Notes: generated by a model from the letters alone, not told the origin. A stretch of 40,627 bases of DNA from Candidatus Pararuminococcus gallinarum (GCA_904419775.1 CAJFSX010000007.1:1-40627), one strand, 5' to 3'; numbered from the stretch's first letter, positions 22,963 to 32,326 are shown. A program made the numbers and translations.

Positions 22963-24894
22963 ATGGCTGAATTTCTACCCATTTTCAAACGGGATATGGC
23001 GGCCCGTGGCTGGGATGAACTAGACTTTATCTGTGTCACCGGTGACGCCTATGTTGACCACCCCAGTTTTGGCATCGCCATCATCTCCCGGCTTTTGGAG
23101 AGCCTGGGGTACAAGGTAGGGGTCATTCCACAGCCGGGATGGAAAAACCTCACCGATATTACCCGTTTAGGCCGCCCTCGGTACGGATTTTTTGTCACTT
23201 CGGGGAATATTGACTCCATGGTAGCCCATTACACTGCCGCCAATAGAAAGCGCAGCGACGATCAGTACACCGCCGGCGGCAAAGCGGGACGCCGTCCTGA
23301 TCGGGCGGTTATCGTCTATACAAAGCTAATCAAAGAGGCCTATCCGGATGTTCCTGTCATTCTGGGGGGCCTAGAGGCGTCGCTGCGCCGGTTTGCCCAC
23401 TATGACTATTGGGATGATGAGGTCCGCCCCTCTATTCTGGTGGATTCCGGTGCCGATCTGCTTTCCTTTGGCATGGGGGAGCATCAGACGGAGGAAATCG
23501 CCCGGAGGCTTTCCGCCGGGGAGGATGTTTCCACCCTTCGGGACATCCGAGGCACCTGCTATCTTTGCCGCCAGTTTGAACTGCCTACCGATGCGGTCTC
23601 CTGCGCTTCTTTTGACAAGGTGCGGGCGGATAAGCAAACCTATGCCAGAGCCTGCAAGATCCAGATCGACGAGCAGGACCATGTAACAGGCCGGGCTGTC
23701 ATCCAAAAGCATGGGGAGCTTTACCTGGTGCAGAACCCGCCCAGCCTGCCCCTAACCACACCGGAGCTGGACCGGGTCTATGCCATGGATTTCTGCCGCA
23801 CCTATCACCCGGAGTATGAGAAATTAGGCGGTGTCCCCGGCATCAAAGAGGTGGAGTTTTCCATTGCGCACAACCGGGGCTGCTTCGGCGCCTGCAATTT
23901 CTGCTCCATCGCCTTCCATCAAGGGCGGTATATTACCACCCGCAGTGAGGAGTCGGTATTGCGGGAGGCGAAACTTTTGACCCAGCTTCCCGGATTTAAA
24001 GGATATATCCACGATATTGGCGGCCCCACCGCCAACTTCCGCCATCCCTCCTGCAAAAAACAGGAGAAGGCGGGGCTTTGCAAGGGCAAAAAATGCCTGG
24101 CGCCACAACCATGTCCTGCCCTGCAGGTGGATCATACCGAGTACCTGGAGCTATTGCGGAAGGTCCGGGTGCTGCCCAAGGTCAAGAAGGTGTTCATCCG
24201 TTCCGGTATCCGGTATGACTATGTCATCCGGGATAAAGACGACCGCTTTTTGGAGGAACTGGTGGAGCACCATGTCTCCGGCCAGCTCAAAGTGGCTCCG
24301 GAGCATTGCAGCGCCCGGGTGCTGGACATGATGGGCAAGCCTCATATCTCCGCCTACGAGGAGTTTCAAAAAAAGTTTTACCGCGCAACCAAGAGGGCGG
24401 GGAAGGAACAGTATCTGGTGCCCTATCTCATGTCCTCCCACCCTGGTTCCACCCTGAAAGACGCGGTACAGCTGGCCCTCTTTCTCAAGAAAAACAACAT
24501 CCATCCCGAGCAGGTGCAGGATTTTTATCCCACGCCGGGTACCGTCTCCACCTGCATGTTCTATACCGGATTGGATCCCAACACCATGAAACCGGTGTAT
24601 GTCCCCCGTACGCCGGAAGAAAAGATGATGCAGCGTGTACTGTTGCAATACTTTAAGCCGCAAAACCGCCATCTTGTCATCAAAGCCTTAAAAGCCGCCG
24701 GCCGGGAGGATCTCATTGGAAAAGGGCCGGGCTGCCTGGTCAGCGCCCCCTATGATCCCAATGCCAAGTATAAGGCGCAGGCTGCCCAGAAGACGACGGC
24801 CAAAGGGAAAAATGGCAGAGGACGGCAGGGCAATACTTCCCAAAGAGGGAACCAACGGAGAGAAAAGAACCGGCAGAAGAGGGGGAGAGGATAG
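22963..24894 (+). CDS. YgiQ-family radical SAM protein
   Basis: The 643-residue protein is a radical S-adenosylmethionine enzyme of the YgiQ family. The N-terminal part (DFICVTGDAYVDHPSFG) is the family start, and the cluster-binding cysteines C307, C311 and C314 in RGCFGACNFC follow. The core barrel and the extra C-terminal domain with FYPTPGTVSTCMFYTGLDP are complete. The tail is Arg/Lys/Gln-rich and looks disordered. The reaction is unknown for the whole family; nothing here reveals a substrate. AGGAG precedes the ATG. The metallo-hydrolase begins three bases after its stop. Confidence 0.92.
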   Translation: MAEFLPIFKRDMAARGWDELDFICVTGDAYVDHPSFGIAIISRLLESLGYKVGVIPQPGWKNLTDITRLGRPRYGFFVTSGNIDSMVAHYTAANRKRSDDQYTAGGKAGRRPDRAVIVYTKLIKEAYPDVPVILGGLEASLRRFAHYDYWDDEVRPSILVDSGADLLSFGMGEHQTEEIARRLSAGEDVSTLRDIRGTCYLCRQFELPTDAVSCASFDKVRADKQTYARACKIQIDEQDHVTGRAVIQKHGELYLVQNPPSLPLTTPELDRVYAMDFCRTYHPEYEKLGGVPGIKEVEFSIAHNRGCFGACNFCSIAFHQGRYITTRSEESVLREAKLLTQLPGFKGYIHDIGGPTANFRHPSCKKQEKAGLCKGKKCLAPQPCPALQVDHTEYLELLRKVRVLPKVKKVFIRSGIRYDYVIRDKDDRFLEELVEHHVSGQLKVAPEHCSARVLDMMGKPHISAYEEFQKKFYRATKRAGKEQYLVPYLMSSHPGSTLKDAVQLALFLKKNNIHPEQVQDFYPTPGTVSTCMFYTGLDPNTMKPVYVPRTPEEKMMQRVLLQYFKPQNRHLVIKALKAAGREDLIGKGPGCLVSAPYDPNAKYKAQAAQKTTAKGKNGRGRQGNTSQRGNQRREKNRQKRGRG

Positions 24895-24897
24895 CAG

Positions 24898-25854
24898 GTG
24901 GGCCGATATAGAAGAAAGCGGCGGACCCTTCTTGGATTCATTGGGGGGATTTTGGCCCTTCTTTGCATCCTTGTGACGGTGGCGTCCCATACACAGCTGC
25001 CCTTTCCCATGCCCACCTGGGACGACATTTTCCAAAAGGCTGGGCTGAGCGAAAGCCAGCCGGTCATCGGCGGCGATATGGAGGACGGCATCTCCGTCCA
25101 CATTATCGATGTGGGCCAGGGGGAGAGCATCCTGATCAAAACCGATGGCGGCAATGTGCTCATCGACGCGGGAGAAAACGATCAGGGCTCTGTAGTGATG
25201 GATTATCTCCAAAGCCAGGACGTGGATACCATCGATGTATTGGTAGGAACGCATCCTCATTCCGACCACATTGGCGGTGCGGATGACATAATCGAAAACA
25301 TGCAGGTCAAACAGGTCATGATGCCTGACATCCCGGACAGTATCGTGCCCACCACCAAGACATTCCAGGATGTGCTCACTGCTACCAAGGATCAGGGGTT
25401 GGAGCTTACGGTAATAGAGCCTGGGGATTCCTTCGATGTGGGAGGCGCCCACTTTCTGGTATTGGGCCCGCTTCAGGAATATGATGATCTCAACAATATT
25501 TCCGCGGTGCTCAAGATGACTTACGGAGAGCGGTCCTTCCTCTTCACCGGGGATGCTGAGAAGAAAGCAGAGGATGATATGGTGGCCTCCGGGGAAGATC
25601 TTTCCGCCGATGTGCTGGTGGCGGGACATCACGGCAGCAGCACATCCTCCAGCCAGGAGTTCCTCAATCGGGTAAACCCCAGTTTTGCGGCCATCTCCTG
25701 TGGGGAGGGCAATGATTACGGACATCCCCATGAGGAGACCCTTGCCCGTTTCGCGGCCATGGGGGTTGAAGTCCACCGCACGGACTGGGAGGGTACCATT
25801 GCCTTTCTGACCGACGGCGAAACTATAGCGGTGGAAACTCAAAAAGCTGCGTAA
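24898..25854 (+). CDS. ComEC/Rec2-like MBL-fold metallo-hydrolase
   Basis: This 318-residue protein is a stand-alone metallo-beta-lactamase-fold domain like the C-terminal part of ComEC. An N-terminal basic stretch and one membrane helix (about 12-32) would place the domain outside the cell. The metal site is HPHSDH (119-124), with FTGDAE, and GHHGSSTSSS as later ligands; NDYGHPHEETL is the usual ending. Related proteins degrade or nick DNA and may act in nutrient or DNA uptake, but the substrate is unproven. It starts with GTG at 24898, GAGAGGA upstream. The DUF3006 gene follows after 13 bases. Confidence 0.88.
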   Translation: MGRYRRKRRTLLGFIGGILALLCILVTVASHTQLPFPMPTWDDIFQKAGLSESQPVIGGDMEDGISVHIIDVGQGESILIKTDGGNVLIDAGENDQGSVVMDYLQSQDVDTIDVLVGTHPHSDHIGGADDIIENMQVKQVMMPDIPDSIVPTTKTFQDVLTATKDQGLELTVIEPGDSFDVGGAHFLVLGPLQEYDDLNNISAVLKMTYGERSFLFTGDAEKKAEDDMVASGEDLSADVLVAGHHGSSTSSSQEFLNRVNPSFAAISCGEGNDYGHPHEETLARFAAMGVEVHRTDWEGTIAFLTDGETIAVETQKAA

Positions 25855-25867
25855 GGAGGAATTTTTG

Positions 25868-26101
25868 GTGCAATCTATAGGTATCGACCGCATAGAAGAA
25901 ACCATTGCAGTCTGCCAGGAGGAGGATGGTACACGATGGGAAATCCCGGTGAACCTTCTCCCGCAGGGCGCCAAGGAAGGAGACTGGCTCCTTTTCGACG
26001 GAAAGGATTATATTCCCGATCCCCAGCAGACAAAAAGAAAGCGGGAAGCAGCTGTGAACCTATTTCATAGATTAAAAAAGGGGGGGAGAAGCCATGGGTA
26101 A
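25868..26101 (+). CDS. DUF3006 family small protein
   Basis: A 77-residue protein matching DUF3006 (IDRIEETIAVCQEEDGTRWEIPVNLLP-like start). Members occur next to ComEC-like metallo-hydrolases, suggesting a joint role; no function is known. AGGAGG at 25854-25859 is eight bases from GTG 25868 and five from TTG 25865, so I take the GTG. Its stop overlaps the next gene by eight bases. Confidence 0.8.
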   Translation: MQSIGIDRIEETIAVCQEEDGTRWEIPVNLLPQGAKEGDWLLFDGKDYIPDPQQTKRKREAAVNLFHRLKKGGRSHG

Positions 26102-26696
26102 GGTCCTTTGGAATCCGGGAACCCTTCTGGGGCCGGTGCCGCCGGCCCTTGTCACCTGCGGCAGTGTGGAACAGCCCAATGTCCTCACCGTGGCCTGGAC
26201 CGGTATTGTCAATACAAAGCCTCCCATGACCTATGTATCCATCCGCCCCCAGCGATACTCCTATGGCCTGATCAAAGAGTCGGGGGAATTTGTCATCAAT
26301 CTGACGACAGCCGCTTTGGTTCGCGCCGCCGACTTTTGCGGGGTTAAAAGCGGCCGGGATATGGATAAACTGGCCGCCTGCGGTCTAACGGCCCTTCCCG
26401 CCGGGAAGGTGTCGGCACCGGTTTTGGGGGAAAGCCCCTTGAGTTTAGAATGCCAGGTCAGGGAAATCATAGAGCTTGGAACCCATCACATGTTCCTAGC
26501 GGAGATCTTGGCCATGGACGTGGAGGAAAGCCTGATTGACAAAGAGGGAAAGCTCCATTTGGAACGTGCCGGGCTTGTGGGATACGCGCATGGTACCTAC
26601 TACGGCCTGGGAGAGCGTTTGGGGACCTTTGGCTATTCGGTGCGCAAACGCCCCCCAAAAGGACGCAGACACAGGCCGAGCCGGCGATCAAAATAA
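26094..26696 (+). CDS. Flavin reductase-like (flavoredoxin family) protein
   Basis: A 200-residue FMN-binding split-barrel protein of the flavin reductase/flavoredoxin group. The sequence NVLTVAWTGIVNTKPPMTYVSIRPQRYSYGLI is the characteristic flavin-site region, and EFVINL follows. Homologues in anaerobes move electrons between NAD(P)H or ferredoxin and FMN; the partner is unknown. A basic C-terminal tail (RKRPPKGRRHRPSRRSK) is unusual. GGGGGGAG precedes the ATG, which overlaps the DUF3006 gene. Confidence 0.85.
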   Translation: MGKVLWNPGTLLGPVPPALVTCGSVEQPNVLTVAWTGIVNTKPPMTYVSIRPQRYSYGLIKESGEFVINLTTAALVRAADFCGVKSGRDMDKLAACGLTALPAGKVSAPVLGESPLSLECQVREIIELGTHHMFLAEILAMDVEESLIDKEGKLHLERAGLVGYAHGTYYGLGERLGTFGYSVRKRPPKGRRHRPSRRSK

Positions 26697-26711
26697 AGGA
26701 AGGAGATCAAA

Positions 26712-27185
26712 ATGCAAGCAGAAAAACGAGTTTCCGATTCTTATACAGAACAAATCCATATTCTTATGCCCCAGCATATCAACGGTTATAAGCGGCTTTT
26801 TGGCGGTGTGCTGATGGAGTGGATCGACGTATTAGCCGCCGTGGTAGCGAGAAGGCATGCAAACTGCAACGTGACTACGGCGTCGGTGGATAATCTCCAG
26901 TTTAAAGCGGCTGCCCATGTCAACTCCACCATCTTCATGTCGGGCCGGATTACCTATGTGGGCCGCACCTCCATGGAGGTACGGGTAGACACCTTTGTGG
27001 AGAGTCTGGACGGCAATCGAAAGATGGTCAACCGTGCTTACCTGGTCTTTGTGGCCTTGGACGAAAATGAACATCCGGTGCCGGTACCTCGGCTTATTTT
27101 AGAGACGGAGGAGGAGCGGCAGGAATGGGAGGCGGGAGCTAAACGCCATGCCCTGCGAAAACAGCGCCGTTTGGAAAATTATTGA
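26712..27185 (+). CDS. Acyl-CoA thioesterase (hotdog fold)
   Basis: This 157-residue protein has the YciA/BACH-type hotdog thioesterase features: HINGYKRLFGGVLMEWIDVLAAVVARRH, with the conserved Asp in the helix, and the SVDNLQFKAAAHVNSTIFMSGRITYVGRTSMEVRVDTFVE strands. It would hydrolyse acyl-CoA to free acid and CoA; chain preference is unknown. AGGAGAT precedes the ATG, 15 bases after the flavin-reductase-like gene, so it ends the run that begins with ftsK or the YgiQ gene. Confidence 0.88.
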   Translation: MQAEKRVSDSYTEQIHILMPQHINGYKRLFGGVLMEWIDVLAAVVARRHANCNVTTASVDNLQFKAAAHVNSTIFMSGRITYVGRTSMEVRVDTFVESLDGNRKMVNRAYLVFVALDENEHPVPVPRLILETEEERQEWEAGAKRHALRKQRRLENY

Positions 27186-27224
27186 TTAGACCGGCTTTGC
27201 GGATGACAGAGATATGAAAGCGAT

Positions 27225-27257
27225 AAAAAAGGAGGGACATCCTGTCCCTCCTTTTTC
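27225..27257. terminator. Bidirectional terminator, thioesterase/VTT protein
   Basis: AAAAAGGAGGGACA pairs with TGTCCCTCCTTTTT around TCC, with A and T runs on both sides. Confidence 0.88.
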
Positions 27258-27269
27258 GGAGAAAAAATA

Positions 27270-27974
27270 TTATTTACTTTTCTTTTGCAGCTTGGCCATC
27301 ATTTTTTTGTGGATGAAAATGCCGGCAATACCGATTATTCCCACCCCGGCAAAGACCAGGACGGAGGTTAGGATGTTCCCCTCGACGAAGGAGGAACCGA
27401 TAAAGGTGGAGGAAATCACCGAAGGGATCCGGGCGAAGAGGGAAAGAAGGAGAAAACGCCCCATCGAGATGGGGGTAATTCCCGCCACATAGGTCAGCAC
27501 ATCCTTGGGGGTGCCGGGAATGAAGAATAAAAGGAAAATCAGGGTTTCCAGCCGGGTGGTGTTATGCAAAAATTTGTAGCTTTGCAATTTTTCTTCGCTG
27601 ACAAACTTGGTCAATAAGGGATAACCAAACTTGCGCACAGCCAAAAAAATTCCTCCGGATCCTAGAAGCAATCCCAGATAACAGGTGAGAAGCCCACCCC
27701 AGGTGCCAAACATGGCGCCTGCCAATAATTCAATGGGTTCGCCTGGGATGACAGCGAGAACCACCTGCAGGATTTGCAGCCCTAAAATGATAAAGAAACC
27801 GCCAATCCCAAAGGAACGCAGGGTATTTTTAAAATTTTCCAGGTTTTCCGGCTTTGCCAGGGAAGAAACAAAGGGAAATGCAGCCACTGTGGCGCCGATG
27901 AGGATGACGATGACAAGGACAAGGGCCACAATCTGCCAAGGCGTAAGCCGGCGTTGTTTTTTTTCAGATGACAT
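27270..27974 (-). CDS. VTT-domain (TVP38/TMEM64, DedA-like) membrane protein
   Basis: This 234-residue, five- to six-helix membrane protein belongs to the VTT/SNARE-associated group. The re-entrant motif GEPIELLAGAMFGTWGG (residues about 75-92) and the second half-motif FIPGTPKDVLTYVAGITPIS (about 151-170) are clear. DedA relatives act as lipid or undecaprenyl-phosphate scramblases; for TVP38-type members the activity is less certain. A basic N-terminus (KKQRR) is cytosolic. A ribosome site is not obvious. A 26-bp perfect palindrome lies 33 bases upstream (28007-28032). Confidence 0.85.
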   Translation of the reverse strand: MSSEKKQRRLTPWQIVALVLVIVILIGATVAAFPFVSSLAKPENLENFKNTLRSFGIGGFFIILGLQILQVVLAVIPGEPIELLAGAMFGTWGGLLTCYLGLLLGSGGIFLAVRKFGYPLLTKFVSEEKLQSYKFLHNTTRLETLIFLLFFIPGTPKDVLTYVAGITPISMGRFLLLSLFARIPSVISSTFIGSSFVEGNILTSVLVFAGVGIIGIAGIFIHKKMMAKLQKKSK

Positions 27975-28006
27975 ACAAAACGGCCTTTCTCTGGTGAAAC
28001 GGTCTG

Positions 28007-28032
28007 AAAAAATACAGATATCTGTATTTTTT
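28007..28032. promoter_or_regulatory. 26-bp perfect palindrome
   Basis: Six A, TACAGAT, its complement ATCTGTA and six T form a perfectly self-complementary 26-bp site just before the VTT gene. It could be a repressor site or an intrinsic terminator (the T-run reads correctly on both strands). No known family consensus fits. Confidence 0.55.
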
Positions 28033-28414
28033 GGACAGATATTACACCATCATTTTCTTTGCAATTTTTGCGACTTTGCGCATACACTATGAATGTCCCG
28101 CCGGGACAATTTCTTTGAAAACAAAGTGAGAGAGCCCTCTGCGCTGGGTCAAGCGGTGCAAACGCTCACAATGCGGGATATTGCCCCCAACCGAGGGACT
28201 TTTTCTGTACCGTCCAGCCCGCGGGTCTCGATGTTGCCAAGTTTTTATTGTTTTCCTCCGACTCTTTCTGATGCCGATAGGACGAAAATAAGGTATGTCA
28301 AACAGTATACTTGTTTTTTGAGGTCCTGTGAATGGCTCAGGTAAAAATTTCAAAATTATTTAAGAAGTCCTTATCTTTTTTGAAATCTTTTACGCGATTC
28401 CGGTGAGACAAACA
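28033..28414. other. Gene-free block with GC-rich core
   Basis: No credible gene. The core (about 28085-28240) is clearly richer in G and C than its flanks. It includes TGTCC-CGCCG-GGACA (28094-28108) and CTTTG-AAAA-CAAAG (28112-28125) hairpins. A minus frame (28087-28353) lacks a ribosome site and looks spurious. It could be a structured RNA or a repeat unit. Confidence 0.4.
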
Positions 28415-28447
28415 AAAAACCCAGCGTATTTTATACGCTGGGTTTTT
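28415..28447. terminator. Terminator of purL (bidirectional)
   Basis: AAAAACCCAGCGTAT pairs with ATACGCTGGGTTTTT around TTT; both strands have proper T-runs. Confidence 0.88.
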
Positions 28448-28485
28448 ATTTTATCTAATGATACATAATGTTGTCGCAAAAACGC

Positions 28486-31400
28486 CTATTTTGCGAAATA
28501 ATCCACGGCGCCCTGGAACATTTTTTGATCAAAATCGCCGGGGACATTCTGGAATACACCTAGGCTGTATCTCTCTGAATGGCCCATTTTACCGAAGACC
28601 CTGCCGTCAGGAGAGGTAGCGCCTTCGATGGCGTGGACAGAGGTGTTGGGATTAAAGCGGATATCCAGGGTGGGATTGCCGTCAAAATCCACATACTGGG
28701 TAGCGATCTGTCCGTTGGCCTCCATAGTGCTCAAAAGCTCCTCAGAGGCGATAAACCTGCCTTCGCCGTGGGAGATGGCGATGGTGTGGATATCATCCAC
28801 CTTGGTGTGCATCAGCCAGGGAGATTTGTTGGAAGCGATGCGGGTGCGAACCAGCATGGACTGGTGTCGGCCGATTTTGTTATAGGTACGGGTCGGGCAG
28901 CTTTCGTCCATATCTCTGATTTCACCAAAGGGAATCAGCCCCAGTTTGACCAGCGCCTGGAAGCCGTTGCAGATACCGCACATCAGGCCGTCCCGCTGTC
29001 CCAGCAGGGTGTGAACCGCCTCTTTGATGGAGGGATTGCGGAAGAAAGCGGTAATGAACTTGCCGGAGCCATCCGGCTCGTCACCGCCGGAGAAACCGCC
29101 GGGGATGGCAATGATCTGGCTTTCGCCGATGAGTTTGGCCATCTGGGCCACGCTATCCTCAATTTGAGAGGGGGTCAGGTTGCGGATGACAAAAATCTCC
29201 GGCTTGGCGCCCGCCCGCTCAAAGGCCCGGGCCATGTCGTATTCACAGTTGGTACCGGGGAATACGGGAATCAGCACCTGAGGTCTGGCGACCTTTTGGG
29301 CCGGTGCAGGCCAGGAGGAAGCGGTAAAGGAGAAACGCTTTACAGCTTCTGTCCGAGGTGTAATGGTCCAGGGGAAGACAGGGTTGAGCTTCTGCTGCCA
29401 GGCATCCTGCACCTGCTGCAGATCCACGACGCCATCTGGGGTTTCGATGCGGTACTCAGAGATGGTCTGACCGATCACTTTGCCAACGGCCGGAGCGCTT
29501 TCGGCCATTTCCAGGAGGAAACCGCCGTAGAGGCCATCCCAATACTCAGAAATATCCAGGCTGGCGGCTTTGCTGTCGGTAAAGCGGAAGCCAAGGCCGT
29601 TGCCGAAGCACATTTTGGCGACAGCCTCAGGCACGCCGCCGTAAGAAAGGGCCCAGGCCGCTTTGACCTGTCCGGCGCTGATGGCGGCTTCTACCTGGTT
29701 CCAGATAGATTTCAGATCGTCAAAGTCCACCAGGTGGTTGTCGTCATAGCGGGGAGCGATCAGGCAGACGTTGTGTCCAGCCTCCTTAAAGTCGGTGGAA
29801 ACGATATGGCTGGTGTTGGTCACAGATACAGCAAAAGAGGTCAGGGTGGGGGGGACATCCAGATCTTCAAAGGTGCCGGACATGGAGTCTTTGCCTCCGA
29901 TGGCGGCACAGCCCAACTCCAGCTGGGCCTTCAAAGCTCCCAGCAGGGCGGACATCGGCTTACCCCAGCGCTCTGGATCGTTTTTGGTCCGCTCGAAGTA
30001 TTCCTGGAAGGTCAGCCAGCATTGTTTATAGCTGCCGCCGGCGGCGATGACCTTGGCGATGGATTCTACGACCGCCGCCATGGCTCCATGGTAGGGGCTT
30101 AAGGCACTTAGGTCAGGGTTGAAGCCCCAACCCATGATGGAGCAGGTGGCTGTTTCCCCAGAAAGGACAGGCAGCTTGGCGGCCATGGCCTGGGACGGGG
30201 AAAGCTGCCGTTTGCCGCCATAGGGCATAAGTACGGTGCCGGCGCCGATGGTGGAGTCAAAGCGTTCCACCAAGCCTTTCTGCTGGCAGACGTTGAGCTG
30301 GCTTAAGTGCGCACACCACTTGCCGGTGGTGTCGCCGATATATGCTTTTGCTCCAGCAATAACTTCTGGGGCCGGAATCTTCATGGTGGTATGTTTAGAA
30401 GCGCCGTTGGAATTTAAAAATTCTCTGGAAAGATCAACGATGACGTTGCCGTTCCATTCCATGGTCAGCCGGGGCTGTTCCTCTACCACGGCAACAACGG
30501 TGGCCTCCAGGTTTTCTTTGGAAGCGGCGGCGATAAATTCGTCTACATCCATCTTATCGACGACCACGGCCATCCGCTCCTGGCTTTCACTGATGGCAAG
30601 TTCTGTACCGTCTAATCCGTCATATTTTTTAGGTACGGCGTCCAGGTTGATCCGCAGGCCGTCCGCCAATTCTCCGATGGCTACTGAAACGCCGCCGGCG
30701 CCAAAGTCGTTGCACCGCTTGATCATCCGGGTGACCTTGGGATCCCGGAAGAGACGCTGCAGCTTTCTCTCCTCCGGAGGATTGCCCTTCTGGACCTCTG
30801 CGCCGCAGGTTTCCAGAGACTGGAGGGTGTGGGACTTGGAGGAGCCGGTGGCGCCACCGCAGCCGTCCCGGCCGGTGCGGCCACCCAGCAGGATGATGAT
30901 ATCGCCAGGGGCGGGACGTTCCCGCACCACATTTTCTTCCGGAGCAGCGCCGATGACTGCGCCGATCTCCAACCGTTTGGCCGCATAGCCCGGATGATAG
31001 ACCTCGGCTACATGCCCGGTGGCAAGGCCGATCTGGTTACCGTAAGAGCTGTAGCCATTGGCGGCTGTCACCACCAGCTTTTTCTGGGGAAGTTTGCCCT
31101 CCATGGTTTCGGAGACAGGGACCAGAGGGTCCGCGGCGCCGGTGACCCGCATGGCCTGATAGACATAGCTGCGGCCGGAGAGGGGGTCACGGATAGCGCC
31201 GCCCAAGCAGGTAGCCGCGCCACCAAAGGGCTCAATTTCGGTGGGATGGTTGTGGGTCTCGTTTTTGAACATGAGGAGCCAGTCCTCCAGCTTTCCGTCC
31301 ACGTCCACCTTAATCTTGACAGAGCAGGCGTTGATCTCCTCCGACTCATCCAGATCCTGTAGTTTTCCTTGGGCCTTCAGGATTTTGGCGCCGATGACCG

Positions 31401-32223
31401 CCAGATCCATGAGGGTCTGTGGCTTATTCTTGCCCTGTTTGGTGTAAAGCTCATCCCGATAGTGAAGGTAGGTATCGTAGGTCTCTTTAATATAAGCCGG
31501 CTGGATTTCCACGTCGTCAATGTTGGTGAGGAAGGTGGTGTGGCGGCAGTGGTCGGACCAGTAGGTGTCAATCATCCGAATCTCGGTGATGGTGGGATCC
31601 CGATGCTCGGTATTTTTAAAGTAATCCTGGCAGAACTTGATGTCATCCTCATCCATGGCCAGGCCGTAATTTTTCACAAAATCGGCAAGCTCCTGCTTGT
31701 TCAGGTGGATAAAGCCTTCCAGGGTTTCCACTGTAGTGGGAATGTCATAGGGGATCTGGAGGGTGTCCGGCAGATCCAAGCTGGCCTCCCGGCTTTCTAC
31801 CGGGTTGATGAGATGGTGTTTAATCTGGGCAAACTCTCGATCGGAAATGGGGCCGGAGAGGATATAGACCCGAGCGGTACGGACCAGAGGACGGTCCTTC
31901 TGAGTGGAAATCTGGATACACTGGGCACAGGAGTCGGCTCGCTGGTCGTACTGTCCCGGCAGATATTCCACCGCAAAAATCCTGTCGTTTTGGGAAATGA
32001 CAGGCAATCCGGCGGAGATGGTGTCCACCTGCGGCTCGGAAAAAACGGTGTGCTTAGCGTTTTCAAAGTCGATTTCGTCGATGTTTTCTACATCGTACCG
32101 ATTGAGAATGCGGACACTTTTTACACTGTCCATGAGCAGGGAGGTTTTCAGATCCTGGAGTACCGAATCCGCCTCAACGGCGAATTTGGGCTTTTTCTCT
32201 ACATAGATGCGATAAACAGCCAT
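28486..32223 (-). CDS. purL: Phosphoribosylformylglycinamidine synthase, single-chain PurL
   Basis: This 1245-residue enzyme makes formylglycinamidine ribotide in purine synthesis, using ATP and glutamine. The synthetase part with FKNETHNHPTEIEPFGGAATCLGG near residue 316, DFGAGGVSVAIGELADG and GGKDSMSG is followed by a fused glutaminase part (FPGTNCEYDMARAFERAG near 990). The glutaminase has its nucleophile C1085 in GICNGFQAL and the His/Glu pair H1152/E1154 in SHGEGR. Many Firmicutes have PurS, PurL and PurQ as separate proteins; this fused form is the clostridial large type. No other purine genes adjoin it. AGGAGAG precedes the ATG; no clear promoter fits in the 103-base gap to mtaB. Confidence 0.97.
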   Translation of the reverse strand: MAVYRIYVEKKPKFAVEADSVLQDLKTSLLMDSVKSVRILNRYDVENIDEIDFENAKHTVFSEPQVDTISAGLPVISQNDRIFAVEYLPGQYDQRADSCAQCIQISTQKDRPLVRTARVYILSGPISDREFAQIKHHLINPVESREASLDLPDTLQIPYDIPTTVETLEGFIHLNKQELADFVKNYGLAMDEDDIKFCQDYFKNTEHRDPTITEIRMIDTYWSDHCRHTTFLTNIDDVEIQPAYIKETYDTYLHYRDELYTKQGKNKPQTLMDLAVIGAKILKAQGKLQDLDESEEINACSVKIKVDVDGKLEDWLLMFKNETHNHPTEIEPFGGAATCLGGAIRDPLSGRSYVYQAMRVTGAADPLVPVSETMEGKLPQKKLVVTAANGYSSYGNQIGLATGHVAEVYHPGYAAKRLEIGAVIGAAPEENVVRERPAPGDIIILLGGRTGRDGCGGATGSSKSHTLQSLETCGAEVQKGNPPEERKLQRLFRDPKVTRMIKRCNDFGAGGVSVAIGELADGLRINLDAVPKKYDGLDGTELAISESQERMAVVVDKMDVDEFIAAASKENLEATVVAVVEEQPRLTMEWNGNVIVDLSREFLNSNGASKHTTMKIPAPEVIAGAKAYIGDTTGKWCAHLSQLNVCQQKGLVERFDSTIGAGTVLMPYGGKRQLSPSQAMAAKLPVLSGETATCSIMGWGFNPDLSALSPYHGAMAAVVESIAKVIAAGGSYKQCWLTFQEYFERTKNDPERWGKPMSALLGALKAQLELGCAAIGGKDSMSGTFEDLDVPPTLTSFAVSVTNTSHIVSTDFKEAGHNVCLIAPRYDDNHLVDFDDLKSIWNQVEAAISAGQVKAAWALSYGGVPEAVAKMCFGNGLGFRFTDSKAASLDISEYWDGLYGGFLLEMAESAPAVGKVIGQTISEYRIETPDGVVDLQQVQDAWQQKLNPVFPWTITPRTEAVKRFSFTASSWPAPAQKVARPQVLIPVFPGTNCEYDMARAFERAGAKPEIFVIRNLTPSQIEDSVAQMAKLIGESQIIAIPGGFSGGDEPDGSGKFITAFFRNPSIKEAVHTLLGQRDGLMCGICNGFQALVKLGLIPFGEIRDMDESCPTRTYNKIGRHQSMLVRTRIASNKSPWLMHTKVDDIHTIAISHGEGRFIASEELLSTMEANGQIATQYVDFDGNPTLDIRFNPNTSVHAIEGATSPDGRVFGKMGHSERYSLGVFQNVPGDFDQKMFQGAVDYFAK

Positions 32224-32261
32224 TTTTGTTACTCTCCTATTATCGTGTTTTCATTTGGATG

Positions 32262-32297
32262 AAAAAGCCTCCCGCCTAGGGGAAGGATAGGGAGACT
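32262..32297 (-). terminator. Terminator of mtaB
   Basis: On the minus strand AGTCTCCC pairs with GGGAGGCT (one wobble) and is followed by TTTTTC. It separates mtaB from purL, so purL needs read-through or a promoter overlapping this site. Confidence 0.75.
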
Positions 32298-32326
32298 TAG
32301 CGTTTTGTATGAAAAGGCACCTGCCT

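Noticed and set aside
28579..30102. 507-codon plus-strand frame inside purL
   Set aside because: Antisense shadow of PurL, no ribosome site, unlikely composition.
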